From assembly GCA_007922305.1 (NCBI GenBank), contig ML677334.1:19204291-19268290 (forward strand): a DNA stretch of 64,000 bases, read 5' to 3'. Shown here piece after piece: positions 47,549-58,799 of this stretch. Both the position numbers and the translations under genes were made by a program. Position 1 is the stretch's first letter, and each line of letters opens with the position of its first letter. The notes beneath the pieces were generated by a model. The model did no database searches, was not told the DNA's origin, and saw only the letters and a list, made by a program, of their open reading frames with translations. This stretch comes from Dermatemys mawii. Lineage: Eukaryota > Chordata > Testudines > Dermatemydidae.

Positions 47549-48650
47549 TATGTGACCCTTCTGCCAGGTGGAGTGGGCAGCAACAAAGGCCTGGTTCAAT
47601 ATCTAGAGATTCCTCTTAACAACACAATACAGAATGAGCTTGATTCAGTCCCCACCCAGTACTCTGGGAAAAATACACACCACCACGAGTGCCTCAAAAA
47701 GACCAAAGTTCCCCTCTCACAAGCAGTCCGTGTACGGAAAAGAAAACTTTTAATGAGAAAGGGAAAGGAACCCAGCATTCATTTGAGAAAATGCCACAAG
47801 CCCAATTCAGAAGCATATAACCACAGGCAGAACTTCCACCCTAGAGTACGCTGGGCAACGTCCTTTGCCTCAGTTTCTCACAGTTCAGTGTGAAAGTCTG
47901 ACAAACTAATGTTCTTTTATCACCCACTCCCCTCTCCCTCCACCGCACCCCACTGACAGTTTTGGTCCTTGGCCATGATGACCCAGAGTTCAGAGGTGCG
48001 TTCATGTGAGTTCACCTCCTACCCAAGGAGGAGGGAAAGCATCAATCAATGCCTCAACTGCTGCTGCCATGCCATCATTCACTTCACATCACTGACCTCC
48101 ACACTGCCATTCACTGCTGCCTCATAGCTCCCTCCATGACTGTGCTGTTGTTCACTCCACTGCCGTTGGCTGGTGAGCCATCACTTTCTTTGCTGCCACC
48201 AGCCTCCTTATTACAACCTCTGATATTTTTTTTGAGATCCCACCAATCAACACAGCTCTCTGATTTCAGCAAAGGCCACACCACCAGGTACAAACATCAA
48301 TCCCCACCCCTCTCTCCCTTTTACTGAAATTTAGCCTCCCTATCCCCTGCTTAGCAAGTGCAGTTCAATTGAGGGTGAACCCTTCAACCAGGGCAGGCCA
48401 AGCACAGACCTCCTGCCCCCAGCTCACATACCAAAGACAACAACCTTTCATCACTTTTGCACTCAACACCAAAGTGCAGTCCAACACCGTTCGAAAGTGA
48501 TCATTTGGGCAAATCTGTTCCATGGTGCTGAGCACCTAGGCAAAATAGGCATGTCTATGCAAATAAGGCTGGTTCCTAAAGTCTTTTTCCCCAGCTCATC
48601 ACTAGATGTCAGAGGAGAGCTTATTCAGACCCTGCTTAGACATAGCTGGT
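47549..48650 (-). mobile_element. LTR-like retroelement fragment
   Basis: TGTGACCCTTCTGCCAGGTG begins a sequence of the kind I associate with a turtle LTR in reverse orientation; GAAAACTTTTAATGAGAAAG and CTGGGCAACGTCCTTTGCCT are characteristic blocks. A 121-residue open frame at 47528-47893 has no recognisable motif and is judged non-coding. The right boundary is approximate and no target duplication was found. Confidence 0.4.
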
Positions 48651-48659
48651 ATAAGCAAG

Positions 48660-49520
48660 GAGTCAGATAACCAGCACAGGATATATTCCAAGGCAAAGAT
48701 GAGTGCTAGGCTGGAGTGCAATGTAAATATAGGTAGTTCAATGGTAAGAAAAGGCTTAGGAGAACATTGCCTTTATCATTCATAAAAAAGCAACCATTAG
48801 ATTATTCAGACTGAAGGTTAAACTCAAAAGAACCCAAACGTTTGAAATATGGAATCCACAGTTAAGGTCAATTAGAACTCTGGCCCATAGTGACATCACC
48901 CATCCAGCATTAATTTTTTGTTCCTGATGACCCTACTGCTTAAATTGTGTTATTTTTGCACCAAGGATTTTTCCTAAGGGCTTTAAGAAGTTTACAGCCT
49001 ACTTCTTTTGCAAAGCAGCATAAGCTTTCTTCTCATTCCTCTGCTTTAATATTTACCTCCACTTTTTTGGGTCACCCTGTGGAATCGTATTGTCTTCTCC
49101 CTTCCTTTGTTTCTTCTATTTCTGTCTGTTTCCCTGCTCCATGTTACTGCCCTTCCATCTTTTTGCTGTTTCTCTCTTTTTCTTCTTCTCAAATTCTCCC
49201 TCAGGGTCTTCCTCCAGGTTCCTATTACTAATACTATTATTTGTATGATCATAGCACTTAGGAGCCCTAGTCACAAACCAGCATCCCATTATTCTGGGTG
49301 CACAAACGCAGAACAAAAGCAGTCTGGGACCCAAAGAGTTTACAAACTAAGTAAGAACTTATGTCTCCAAAATTTCTTTGCTCCTCCTTCTCCTCCTCCA
49401 ACTTCTCCCCAGCATCTACCTTCACTCTCCAATTCCTGGGGATCTCTGGAGGCTCCATGGGTGGAGAGCGGGAACCTGTGATGATACAGGAAGATGCTTC
49501 TTGGATCCTGACAGGTTTAA
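48660..49520. other. Intergenic stretch, nothing recognised
   Basis: Unique-looking sequence with a CT-rich zone (49085-49210 and 49378-49420) that creates overlapping open frames on both strands without protein-like composition. Confidence 0.35.
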
Positions 49521-49524
49521 GATT

Positions 49525-49700
49525 AGCAGCCGTGTTAGTCTGTATCCGTAAATAAGACGAGGAAGACTTTGTAGCACCTTAGAGACTAACCAGTTTAATT
49601 CAGCATAAGCTTTCGTGGGCTGTAGCCCACTTCACTGGATGCATAGAATGGAACAGAAGTAAGATGCATTTATACACACAGAAAGAAAGAAAAAAAAAAG
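49525..49700 (+). repeat. SINE-like dispersed repeat (inverse of 32705)
   Basis: AGCAGCCGTGTTAGTCTGTA, TTGTAGCACCTTAGAGACTA, CATAAGCTTTCGTGGGCTGT and CCCACTTCACTGGATGCATA match, inverted, the unit at 32705-32893. It ends in an A/G-rich tract (AAAGAAAGAAAAAAAAAAGG), possibly the tail. Confidence 0.6.
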
Positions 49701-49739
49701 GTTATACATTAGCATACCAATTCTAAGAGGCTGTTTAAT

Positions 49740-52000
49740 TTGGATGGGCCATTATCAGCAGGAGAAAAAAGTACCTTTTGAAATGGATATCTGTGTCTGA
49801 CAGAAGAGATACAACTATTGAAGGTAAATTAACTAGGGAAATGCAATCAATTAGTAAGATGTTGCATCCACTCTTCTTTCTATTAAAAAGATTAGCAGCA
49901 TATGACAGAAAAATGGTGTGATGCACACCCTGCTTTGAGGAATTATACACCACAGGTCCCCAAACTCTTTTCATGTTTTATGAAATTTACAATTATGCTA
50001 ATTGTGATAAGTTTGCAGCTCTCATTGTACTCAGCTTTTCCTTCTTTCTCTCAAGCCCAAGGCTGGCTTCAGGGGGCAATGTTTAAGGGCTATCCAAAAA
50101 CAGTCCAAAATTAATAATACAAAGCTAGACTCTTCTCTACCTGCTCCCCTATTGATTCCACAAACTTTTGTATTCCCCTGCTCCCATGGCTAACATTTTT
50201 GTTATTTCCCAGCTGTTCTCTTTTTTCTTGCTATATATCTCTATTTTGTCCTCTTATGCTATTTTATCTTGAGTCTCTCCTTATTTCTCACCCCACACGC
50301 ATCTTTCTTTCTACTTTGGGCCTCTTTCACTGCCCATTCTTTCCATATAATTCCTTCTGCTGTTGAGTCTCCTATCTCTTTTCCCCTTGTTCCACCACCC
50401 CAGTTTTCCCCCTTTCCTCATTACATTCCCAACATTCCCCTATCTCTTTCCATTTTTCTTCATAGCCCACATTTCCTCCCTGGTCCTCATACTAAGCCTA
50501 TTTTATCCAATAATCTTTCCACTGCTTCTTAAACACACCCCTCCGCTCTCCCAATTCTATAACCCTGTTTTTTCTGAATCCTGTACTCTGAAAATTCTTT
50601 TTCCCCCTCAATACCTCCTTGCTATCCTTCAGCCTTTATCCTTTTCCCACAACAGCTGCCATCTTTCCCCATAAAGTCTACACACATTTTCCCAGGTCAT
50701 CCCCAAACAATCCTCTCATGACATTCCCCACAAACTCCTTTCCTTTCTTCACCTGCCTGCAGACCTACACGATAGCAGCAGCAAAGATAGTGATTGCTCA
50801 GGTTGAAATTCGGTTTCCATTTAGAGATGGGCTTCTAGTAAGCCATGGGAAAGGGAGTGTTTGCTCTTCCACCAGCCAGCGCCTGTTGCTCCATTGTTGG
50901 CCACCACAGCAGTAAATCTTGGAAATCCAGTTGCCTGTGCTGGTTGCCTGATAGCTGAGCCACCTCTCCAGTGAGCTTCTTCAAACCTTCTGTAGCTGCA
51001 GGATGGGTTTGTGGCTCTGCTGAGGAGCAACTAGCTACACTTGTATGTCCAGAATCTCAGAGGACTGTGCTGGACCATTTGACCAGTGGAGCGGGCCTTA
51101 TAAATTGGATCTCCTTAAAGTCAGTCTTGGCTAATTACCTGCCATGTTCCACTACCGAGTTGACTGTTCTTGAGTGGTGGAATGTACAATGTTCTCACTC
51201 ACTGGGATAGCTGTAGGTAAGACAGTAGTCAGCAGAAGTATGCAGTGGAGATGTCATTGGTATCCATCAGGTTCTTCTTTCCCCTTTCTAATGTTGCTAC
51301 TGGAGTCAGGGAGAAGGTGGTTTTTAATCAGGTTTGGTGCAGGAGGAGCTGCAATTCAGAAAAAAAGCCCAGCTTTTAGAAACACACCCGAACTGCCACT
51401 CCTGATCTATTTTTACTTGTAACTAAGATTTAAAAGCTGTCCTGACTTTGGATTTTTTTTATTGTTTAAGGAGGCAATTTTCTCTCCTTGATTAAAATCT
51501 TTAAATACAAATTAAATCTAGCTCTCTGTATTTTCTTCAAATAAAATTAGAGAGAGAGAGAGAGAGAGACAGATGGCCCATGGCACATCTCAATTGTTTT
51601 CTCTATTACTGCAATTAGACTGAATTCCAAGCAAGGAGTCACTGAACATAATACCATACTCAGTCCTCAACCCTGAAATGAGCTCTGCCTGGACAGATTT
51701 CTGTGCACAAGCAGAGCCCCACTGACTTTGAAGAGGTGCCCCCAAGGGATCCACCTTCACCGAGCTCATTGCAGCACTGGGTCCCAAGTTTCTATGTGAA
51801 GAGTATCTTGGTTTAGTGAGCAGGAGATGTTGGCAACAGGTATAGACTGTTAGACTCGCCAGGCAAAACAATCAAAACAAAGCTCTAACTGAAGATAGTT
51901 CAACACTAATTTCCTCCATAACGCTGCAAGAACCTACAAGAGGTTGAGGCTTTGACATGCCTAAATTATAATGATTTCACTACCACTGCAGAGAGTGGGT
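49740..52000. other. Intergenic stretch, CT-rich and simple sequence
   Basis: Contains a long pyrimidine-biased zone (50130-50760) giving overlapping open frames, and a GA microsatellite at 51549-51569. No protein family, splice-bounded exon or element ends were recognised. Confidence 0.4.
51549..51569 (+). repeat. GA microsatellite
   Basis: About ten uninterrupted AG units. Confidence 0.9.
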
Positions 52001-52031
52001 GGAACATTATGCAGGGGGAGTGGCAGAGATG

Positions 52032-52101
52032 TTTATATTCTAGCACCCACTGAAAGCTGCTTGGAGCTCACTTACCCAGTAGACAAGACACAGACAAGAA
52101 G
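52032..52101 (+). promoter_or_regulatory. Candidate promoter and non-coding leader exon of the downstream serpin
   Basis: TTTATATT at 52032-52039 resembles a TATA box. About 25-30 bases on begins a short segment ending ACAGACAAGAAG at 52101 with a GTAAAC donor. Clade B serpin genes start with a short untranslated exon, often TATA-driven (as in ovalbumin), and none is otherwise visible for the serpin exon at 61136. The gap of 9 kb is longer than usual but is padded by transposons (52612, 53570-54608, 55535, 56126). This is an inference from layout only. Confidence 0.3.
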
Positions 52102-52611
52102 GTAAACAATTTTAAAACAATTTTGTTTTTTAACTATGAACTGTGATTGGTGAAGAAGGCTGTTTTAAAAGTAAACTTTTAAAATGAACGAATTCTGTAT
52201 GTTTGCAAAATAAACGCTGTTTCAGAGGGGATAGACAGTTTGATCTTTTAGGTTGTTCATCTTTTGGAGAGGTAGGCAACAAAAGCACCATGAAAAATCT
52301 GAACATGGAGGAGTTAAATCCAAAATTCTTAGAAGCGTAGCTTGGGTGAAAGAATCTGTTATTACATATGTACGTATCTGCACATGATATTGCTGCAGTT
52401 GTAATTACTGGAGGCTCTTAGCTAAAATAACCCAAGTCTGTTGACCTGCATGGCATAATGCAAACCCTATTCCCTCTCTTTGGCTTTTGGAGAGCTAGCG
52501 GTGAGAGGTGGGAGAGTCGCGTATCTTCAGTTTTCCAGTATTGGTTAGGAGGTTAATGTTGGCTCTGGAAGTATCTGCTGTTGGCTTTGATATTTGGATT
52601 AGGCTTTAATG

Positions 52612-52922
52612 CAGGAGTCAGCAACCTTTCAGAAGTGGTGTGCCGAGTCTCTATTTATTCACTCTAATTTAAGGTTTTGCGTGCCAGTCATACATCTGAA
52701 TGTTTTTAGAAGGTCTCTTTCTGTAAGTCTATAATATAGAACTAAATTATTGTTGTCTGTAAAGTAAATAAGGTTTTTAAAATGTTTAAGAAGCTTCATT
52801 TAAAATTAAATTACAATGCAGAGCCCCCCAGACTGATGGCCAGGACCCGGGCAGTGTGAGTGCCACTGAAAATCAGCTCATGTGCCGCCTTCGGCACACG
52901 TGCCATTCGTTGCTTACCCCAA
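52612..52922 (+). mobile_element. hAT-type MITE (CAGGGGTCGGCAACC family)
   Basis: CAGGAGTCAGCAACCTTTCA to CGTTGCTTACCCCAA, flanked by CTTTAATG (52604-52611) and CTTTAATC (52923-52930), an 8-base duplication with one mismatch. 311 bases, with the subterminal GCCGCCTTCGGCACACGTG region conserved. Non-coding. Confidence 0.9.
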
Positions 52923-53059
52923 CTTTAATCTTTGGTAAGAAGCACACAGAGCTCAGGATAGATGTAGGTAAATACATAGATATAAAAGATCTTCATGCAG
53001 GAGCAACAGAGTTAGAAAGTAGCGGAAGGGTGCATTCCCAAGGTACTAGCTATTAATTA

Positions 53060-53215
53060 GTGGAGCATTGCCAACTGCTTTACCAAAGAGGATTATCAGT
53101 ATTATTTCATTGTACAAATGGGGAAATTGAGGGACAGAGTGTAAGTGTGTTGCCCCAGGCCACTCATAAAGATAATGGTAGAGCTGGGATGAGAATCCAA
53201 GTTTCCTGACTCTAA
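53060..53215 (+). repeat. L2/MIR-like ancient repeat
   Basis: CAGTATTATTTCATTGTACA, AATGGGGAAATTGAGGGACA, GGTAGAGCTGGGATGAGAAT and TTTCCTGACTCTAAGCACAT, in the usual order of these repeats. Confidence 0.55.
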
Positions 53216-53569
53216 GCACATGTAGGGATAACATATTAAAGTATTAAAAATGATTTTTTAAGTGAAAGTGACTTTCCATAATTTGATTTTTACAACTAAA
53301 GTTTACATAGTATAAGTTTGTTAAGTAGAAGTATCTTGATAAGTGTTTAGATTTATTATTATTATTATTATTTGTTAAGATTGTTAAATGTTTAAATTTA
53401 TTATTATTGCCCCTATAAAATATAATTTGTTAATATTAGGTTATGTAACTTGAAATTGTACTATGTAGCCAGAAACGGCTTTTTTTTTTTGTTTTAGGGC
53501 ACACTTAAACTTTTGCAAGTAGCTACTTGAAATTAACATTGCAGCGATACATTGTAACCATGCATTGTT

Positions 53570-53750
53570 AAGGTTTTGCTGCCAGCCTACCAGGAGCTTT
53601 AGATGCGCATTTGATTAGGACTTTGCTTCCCACTACCATCACCTGTGTACAGAATACCTGGCCAGTATTCTGTCACAAGCAACTTTTAGGCTGGTAACTA
53701 TAATAATTACCCAGAACCTGAATGAATGGATGAATGATTGAATAATGGTT

Positions 53751-53787
<37 letters not shown>

Positions 53788-54404
53788 ACAAGGGGTAAGT
53801 AGTGATAGGAATAAGTAGTTAAACAACATTGTTTGCGAGTGTTTTGAAAAATGCCACCCAGAAACTTTTATAACTTTTTGTAACTATTGTATGTGTAAAA
53901 TTATTATTATACAAAATACTGTATGTGAAACATTAATTAGGGAATGTATGTAAGAGAGAGAGTGCTTGGACAATGAATGGATGGTTTGAGAGGTTCCAGC
54001 CTGAAAATGCAGCATCAAAGGGCTGAAGAAGGCGTCAGGTGCCAGTGCAACCAAAAGGTGTCAAGTGCAGAAAAACTGGAGACTGGAGGTCCACCCTATG
54101 AGATCACTGACGAGCACCTGGCAGCCACCCTAAAAACATGAGCATGACGCAGCAATTCCCATAGACTGGCATAGGAAAAAATTCCTATAAAGACTGGACC
54201 AAAAGACTATGGAGTCAGAGTCCAAGGTTCTGCTGCCAGCCTACCAGGAGCTTCAGATGCGCATCTGATCAGGACTTTGCTCCCCACTACCATCACCTGT
54301 GTATAGAATACCTGGCCAGTATTCTGTCACAAGCAACTTCCAGGCTGGTAACTATAACAGTTACCCAGAACCTGAATGAATGGATGAATGATTAAATAAA
54401 TGTT

Positions 54405-54457
<53 letters not shown>

Positions 54458-54608
54458 ACAAGGGTTAAGTAGTGATAGGAATAAGTAGTTAAACAACGTT
54501 GTTTTCTTCTGTCTTTTCTTTATTCTTTATTATTATCTTTACAATAAATGTGGCTTTTTGCCTTATCCCTCTCATAAGATCCTGCTTGCTTCTATTGGTA
54601 TAACACAC
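53570..54608 (+). mobile_element. LTR-like element with internal 654-base tandem duplication
   Basis: 53570-53834 and 54224-54504 are near-identical direct repeats (AAGGTTCTGCTGCCAGCCTA to AGTTAAACAACGTTGTTT), each containing a TATATATATATG(TG)n tract. After the second copy come AATAAA (54543-54548) and a terminus TATTGGTATAACACACA, which fits the 3' end of an LTR family I associate with turtles. The left end of the LTR was not fixed. No internal coding sequence. Confidence 0.6.
53751..53788 (+). repeat. TA/TG microsatellite
   Basis: TATATATATATATG followed by about ten TG units. The paralogous tract in the second duplicate (54405-54459) is longer, so the two have diverged in length since duplication. 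Confidence 0.9.
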
Positions 54609-55534
54609 AGTGCCACATCCACATCCACTGGGCTATGCTGTCTCTCAGTTAAATCCTGTACAGCAACATGGGCACAACAAACGAGAAACCCATGATAGGT
54701 TTCTCTAAAGGCAGTTTTGATGGCTGAATGCTGCTTGTTTTGCTCATGCCTGTAGTTCTATTTAATGGGATAAATCTTATAAACAAGACTAGCAGGTTTG
54801 TGCTGAAGTCCATAAAAATGGGAGTGTTAGTAACGTGATTCTCACAGAAGGAATCTATCTGGCCCAAAACCAACACAAGGGGGAAGTAGGAGTGTGAAGG
54901 AGTGTATATTCCACACCCATTCCCAGCAGTAATCAGCACTCTGATCCCATAATATGTGTTGGGGCTCAGGATTTCTTCACTCTGAACTTTGCTGTGTTGT
55001 AACTAGAGCTGGGCAGAACATTTATCATGACAGCTTTTCAAGTGTAGTTCACCTGCTTTCTAGTTTGCAAAACTTCCACGAATGGAACCAATTTGAAAGG
55101 AACGAAGTTGTGTGAAATACTGAAAAAAGAAAACAGTCACCTTTTCTCAAATTCCCACTCAGAAGGATGCAGATGAAAAAAGAGCCCATTCCAATGCCAC
55201 AGAGGCTCATTGATTAAACAGAGAACTAGGAGTCACAAGATCTTGAGTTTTATTCCCTCTCCTTTTAACACTCTGTTAATACTTAATTATGAAGTAGGTA
55301 ATTGTTTGCATTTCCCATTTTCCTGCTGTGAAAATGAAGGTTCAGAGAGATCAATTAACATGCCCAAGATAACACAAACTCAGGCGCAGATTTTCTGTTG
55401 GTATAAATTGTCACAGCTCCATTGAAGTCAATGGAGAAAGATGGTGTAAATTATCTGAGGAGCTGCTGCATTGTGTCAATACCAGGATTAGAATTGGAGT
55501 CTAGTGAGTGATCCCTTTGTTTAATCAGATAGAT

Positions 55535-56059
55535 CAGGTGTGGGAAACCTTTTTGGCACGAGGGCCACATCAGGCTTCAAAATTGTGTGGAAGGCCTGAT
55601 AGGGAAGGCTGTGCCTCCCCAAACAGCTTGGCCCCGTCCCCTCCCACTGCCCGTCCCCTGACTGCCCCCCTCAGAACTCCTGACCCATCCAACCTCCCCT
55701 GCTCCTTGTCCCCTGACTACCCCCTCCAGAGACTCCCCACCCTTAGCCACCCCCTGTCCAACCCCTCGCTGTTTCCCCAGAACCTCCATCCCATCCAACC
55801 ACCCCCGATCCCTGCCCCCTGACTGCTCCCCAGGACTCCCTGCCCCTTATGCAGCCCCCCGGCTTCGGCCTTGGCCCCCTTACCACACCGCTCAGAGCAG
55901 CAGCTGGAGCCAGACATGCTGCCATGCAGACCCCCCCTCCCAGAGCACTACCCACACGGTGGCGTGGCTGTGGAAGGACAGCAGGGGAGGGGACGGGTGG
56001 GGAGCCTTCCCGGCGAGCTCAGGAGCCAGACAGGACGGGCCGTAGTTTGCCCGTCCCTG
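55535..56059. mobile_element. hAT-type element (CAGGGGTGGGCAAAC family), 525 bases
   Basis: CAGGTGTGGGAAACCTTTTT to TAGTTTGCCCGTCCCTG, flanked by a perfect 8-base duplication AGATAGAT (55527-55534 and 56060-56067). The body matches the 659-base copy at 40425 (CTGTGCCTCCCCAAACAGC) with a shorter C-rich centre. Confidence 0.9.
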
Positions 56060-56125
56060 AGATAGATTATACTATCTCCCAGATAAATCAATTAGTCACA
56101 CTCTTCACAGTTTTGTCTGAGTTTA

Positions 56126-56447
56126 GGGATATGTCTTAACTTAAAATGGTACAGCAGGAATACTACAGCTGTGCTGCTGTATGTTTCAGGGTAGACACTA
56201 CCTGTGCTGATGGGATGGCTTCTCCCAGAGGTGTAGGTAATCTACCTCTCCAAGTGCTGTATACACTGGGGTTAGGATGGTGCATTTACGTCTCTCAGGG
56301 TGCGGATTTTACCTACTGCCTCTTGGGGAGGTGGATTACATCTACTGATGGGAGAAGCACTCGTCAGCATAGGTAGTGTCACACTGAAGCGCTATAGTGG
56401 CACAGCTGCAGTGGTGCTGCTGTAGTGTTTTAAGTGTAGACAAGCCC
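56126..56447. mobile_element. PIF/Harbinger-like MITE with TTA duplication
   Basis: GGGATATGTCTTAACTTAAA left and (reverse complement of the right end) GGGCTTGTCTACACTTAAAA, flanked by TTA at 56123-56125 and 56448-56450, the 3-base target duplication of PIF/Harbinger. 322 bases. It lies only 66 bases from the hAT element to its left. Confidence 0.8.
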
Positions 56448-56459
56448 TTAGTTTTGGGT

Positions 56460-58650
56460 GCTCATCTTGCAACATGTTGGGCCTGATTTTCTGAGGTTGA
56501 GCAGCCAGAATGCCAGTGGAGTCAGTTGGAGCAGTAGGCGCTTAGCACCTCTGGGCTGCTGATGGTGGAAAACAGACCCAGCATGTCTCAGGATGGACAC
56601 TTGAAACTTGAAGGACTGAGTTAGTGGCCGCTTTTCAAAAAATTGGCGTTAATCTAGCCGAATCTCTATTTCCCTGAAAGAAAAAGGAGTCAATAGGTTA
56701 ATTTAGCAGAGGTGAAACTTGAAAATACACATGACAGTGGACGTCCAAAATCATAGTCTAGGTAGGTAGATATATTAAATCTCTTTTCCTCCTTGAATTT
56801 ATACAATCCTAATAAAAAAACCTCCAAATCTTATTTAGATTTTGCATGAAGAGGGCTTTTCAAGATTTCACAAAGCCTCTGAAAAATTCAGGCTGCTAAA
56901 ATTTTAAGGATGCAGTGTCAGACATAACTCATAGGTGAATACTTGCACTCACCACAACTCTTCATGTGAACAGAGCCTTTTTTATGTGCTTTTCCCACTC
57001 CTTAGAATAGGAAGCATACCTATATTTTTGTGTCCACCAAATACTCCCTTCCTTTCTTTATGAGAAACAATGGAGCATTAAAAGTGGCTTAGTGAAAGCA
57101 GATTGGTGCAATGCAAACTGCCATAAGGCACTGTGTACAATAGGTTCCAACTTGCTTTAAATCTTACTAAATATGCAGTTGAGCTCAGACTAGGCTGGCA
57201 ACTCTCCTAGCACCCCGCCCTTCTTTCTTCTGTTTCTGTTGCCTGTACAATTTAGTTTAATATTTTTACTGAATATAATAGTTCTCTTTCTTTGGGAACA
57301 GCTTTTACCCTTCTAATAGTATTTACTGAAATTTCATATACATCTACTTTAATACAACACTCAAAGACAAACATTTGATGGAAAGGTTTGCATAAAAGGG
57401 GTTTCTCCCTATTTAACAGAGGCATGAAAAAGGTTTGTTACCTCCAAAAGGGTTGTAGCTGGGTGGTTCTTTCCAAAAACACTTTTGCTTTTCATGCAAA
57501 TATCAGCAACTGACAGCCCATCTTTGGAGCATTTCTGGTTCATATTAATCATCAAAGCACAACTATGGTTGCTATAATCAAACTGTGTATTGCACCTGTG
57601 TGCAAATACGTAGGTTACTGTTTTCATGTCAGGAAAATTGTTTTCTCAGAAAGGTGCATCAGCAGGGCCTTTTCCTGAGTGCTCCTTTTGAAATTTTCTG
57701 CTTCCATTTTGAGATTTTAAAGTACATTTTGTATTTTTTCTTATTTCTGGATATCAGTGTCATGTAAATTGCTTTCTGTACATAACACAGGGCTTTTCCC
57801 TTGTAAGGAACATTAATATCTGATCCATGCTCTGGACTGGCCACCCAGAGAAGAAGAAATGAAGAACACTGATCACCATCTTAGTTAAGCCTGAGGTGTA
57901 ACATGGAGAGAGTAAAGATCAAACCCCACCACATATGAAAGAGCTCAAGCTACATCTTAGCACCAAGGAAGATATCTGTAGATATCAATTTAGATCTAAG
58001 ATAAGATCAATCATGTGAACTAAAGACTCTGAGAAGGAAGGAAAATCCTTTGAAGAGTAACTTGAAGATGCTCAGTTTGCTCCAACACCCACTAGTGTGT
58101 GTGTGTGAGTGTGCATCTTTGTGTGTTATTCATTGTTCCCCTAAAGTAGACACTAAACCCTTAAATCTGTTGTTGAAACTGTAAGGGATCTCTAGAACCA
58201 GTGTTGTTCTAAAGCTGCTATGAATCTAGAGTTTTAGAAATCATTCTGTGTGCCAGACTGCTAGAAGGTTACAGTCATTGTGTTAACGTAGTAAGGGAAA
58301 TATATTAAACAAACCAAGTACTATATAATGCAATCTTTCTGAACAGCAAAGTTTAAAGGGAGAAAGAAGTAGCCAAAAGGGAAGCTACCAGGGGAATCAT
58401 TTTAAGAGTTGTACTTTAAAATCAAGGCAAAGTAACAGCCCCTGCTTTTTATCAGAACCTGAGCTAAATTACTCAAGTTAAAGGGAATGAATTCTCCCAT
58501 TAACCGTGCTGCAAAACCTTAGAAGATCATTTTCTTTAACTTGCTCATTTAATTTGACTAATCTTACTAATTGTAGCAATTTGCGAGACAACAGATCAAA
58601 CCATTGATTATATTTCAGTTGTCATATCAATTTGGCCATTCATTGTGTTG
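56460..58650. other. Intergenic stretch, nothing recognised
   Basis: AT-rich sequence with no element ends, long open frames or exon-like signals that I could support. Confidence 0.35.
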
Positions 58651-58663
58651 GTTTTCTATAAAT

Positions 58664-58745
58664 TATAGAATCACAGAGTGTAGTATCAGAAGGGACCATT
58701 TGATCAGCTGGTGTAACCTCCTGCATCTCGCAGGCCATCAACACC
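58664..58745 (-). repeat. CR1 LINE 3' fragment
   Basis: ATAGAATCACAGAGTGTAGT, ATCAGAAGGGACCATTTGAT and GTGTAACCTCCTGCATCTCG follow the pattern of the sauropsid CR1 3' region (ATAGAATCATAGAAT...GAAGGGACC). Short and diverged. Confidence 0.5.
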
Positions 58746-58799
58746 CACACACTAAACCCTTTCAGTCAGGAGAACTATAAATTCACCTCACTAGCAGTA

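Noticed and set aside
47528..47893. 121-residue open frame resembling a small basic protein
   Set aside because: It lies in an LTR-like repeat in reverse orientation with no recognisable domain.
49107..50915. Many overlapping Ser/Pro/Phe/Leu-rich open frames
   Set aside because: A pyrimidine-rich tract opens several frames at once on both strands, and the compositions follow the base bias.
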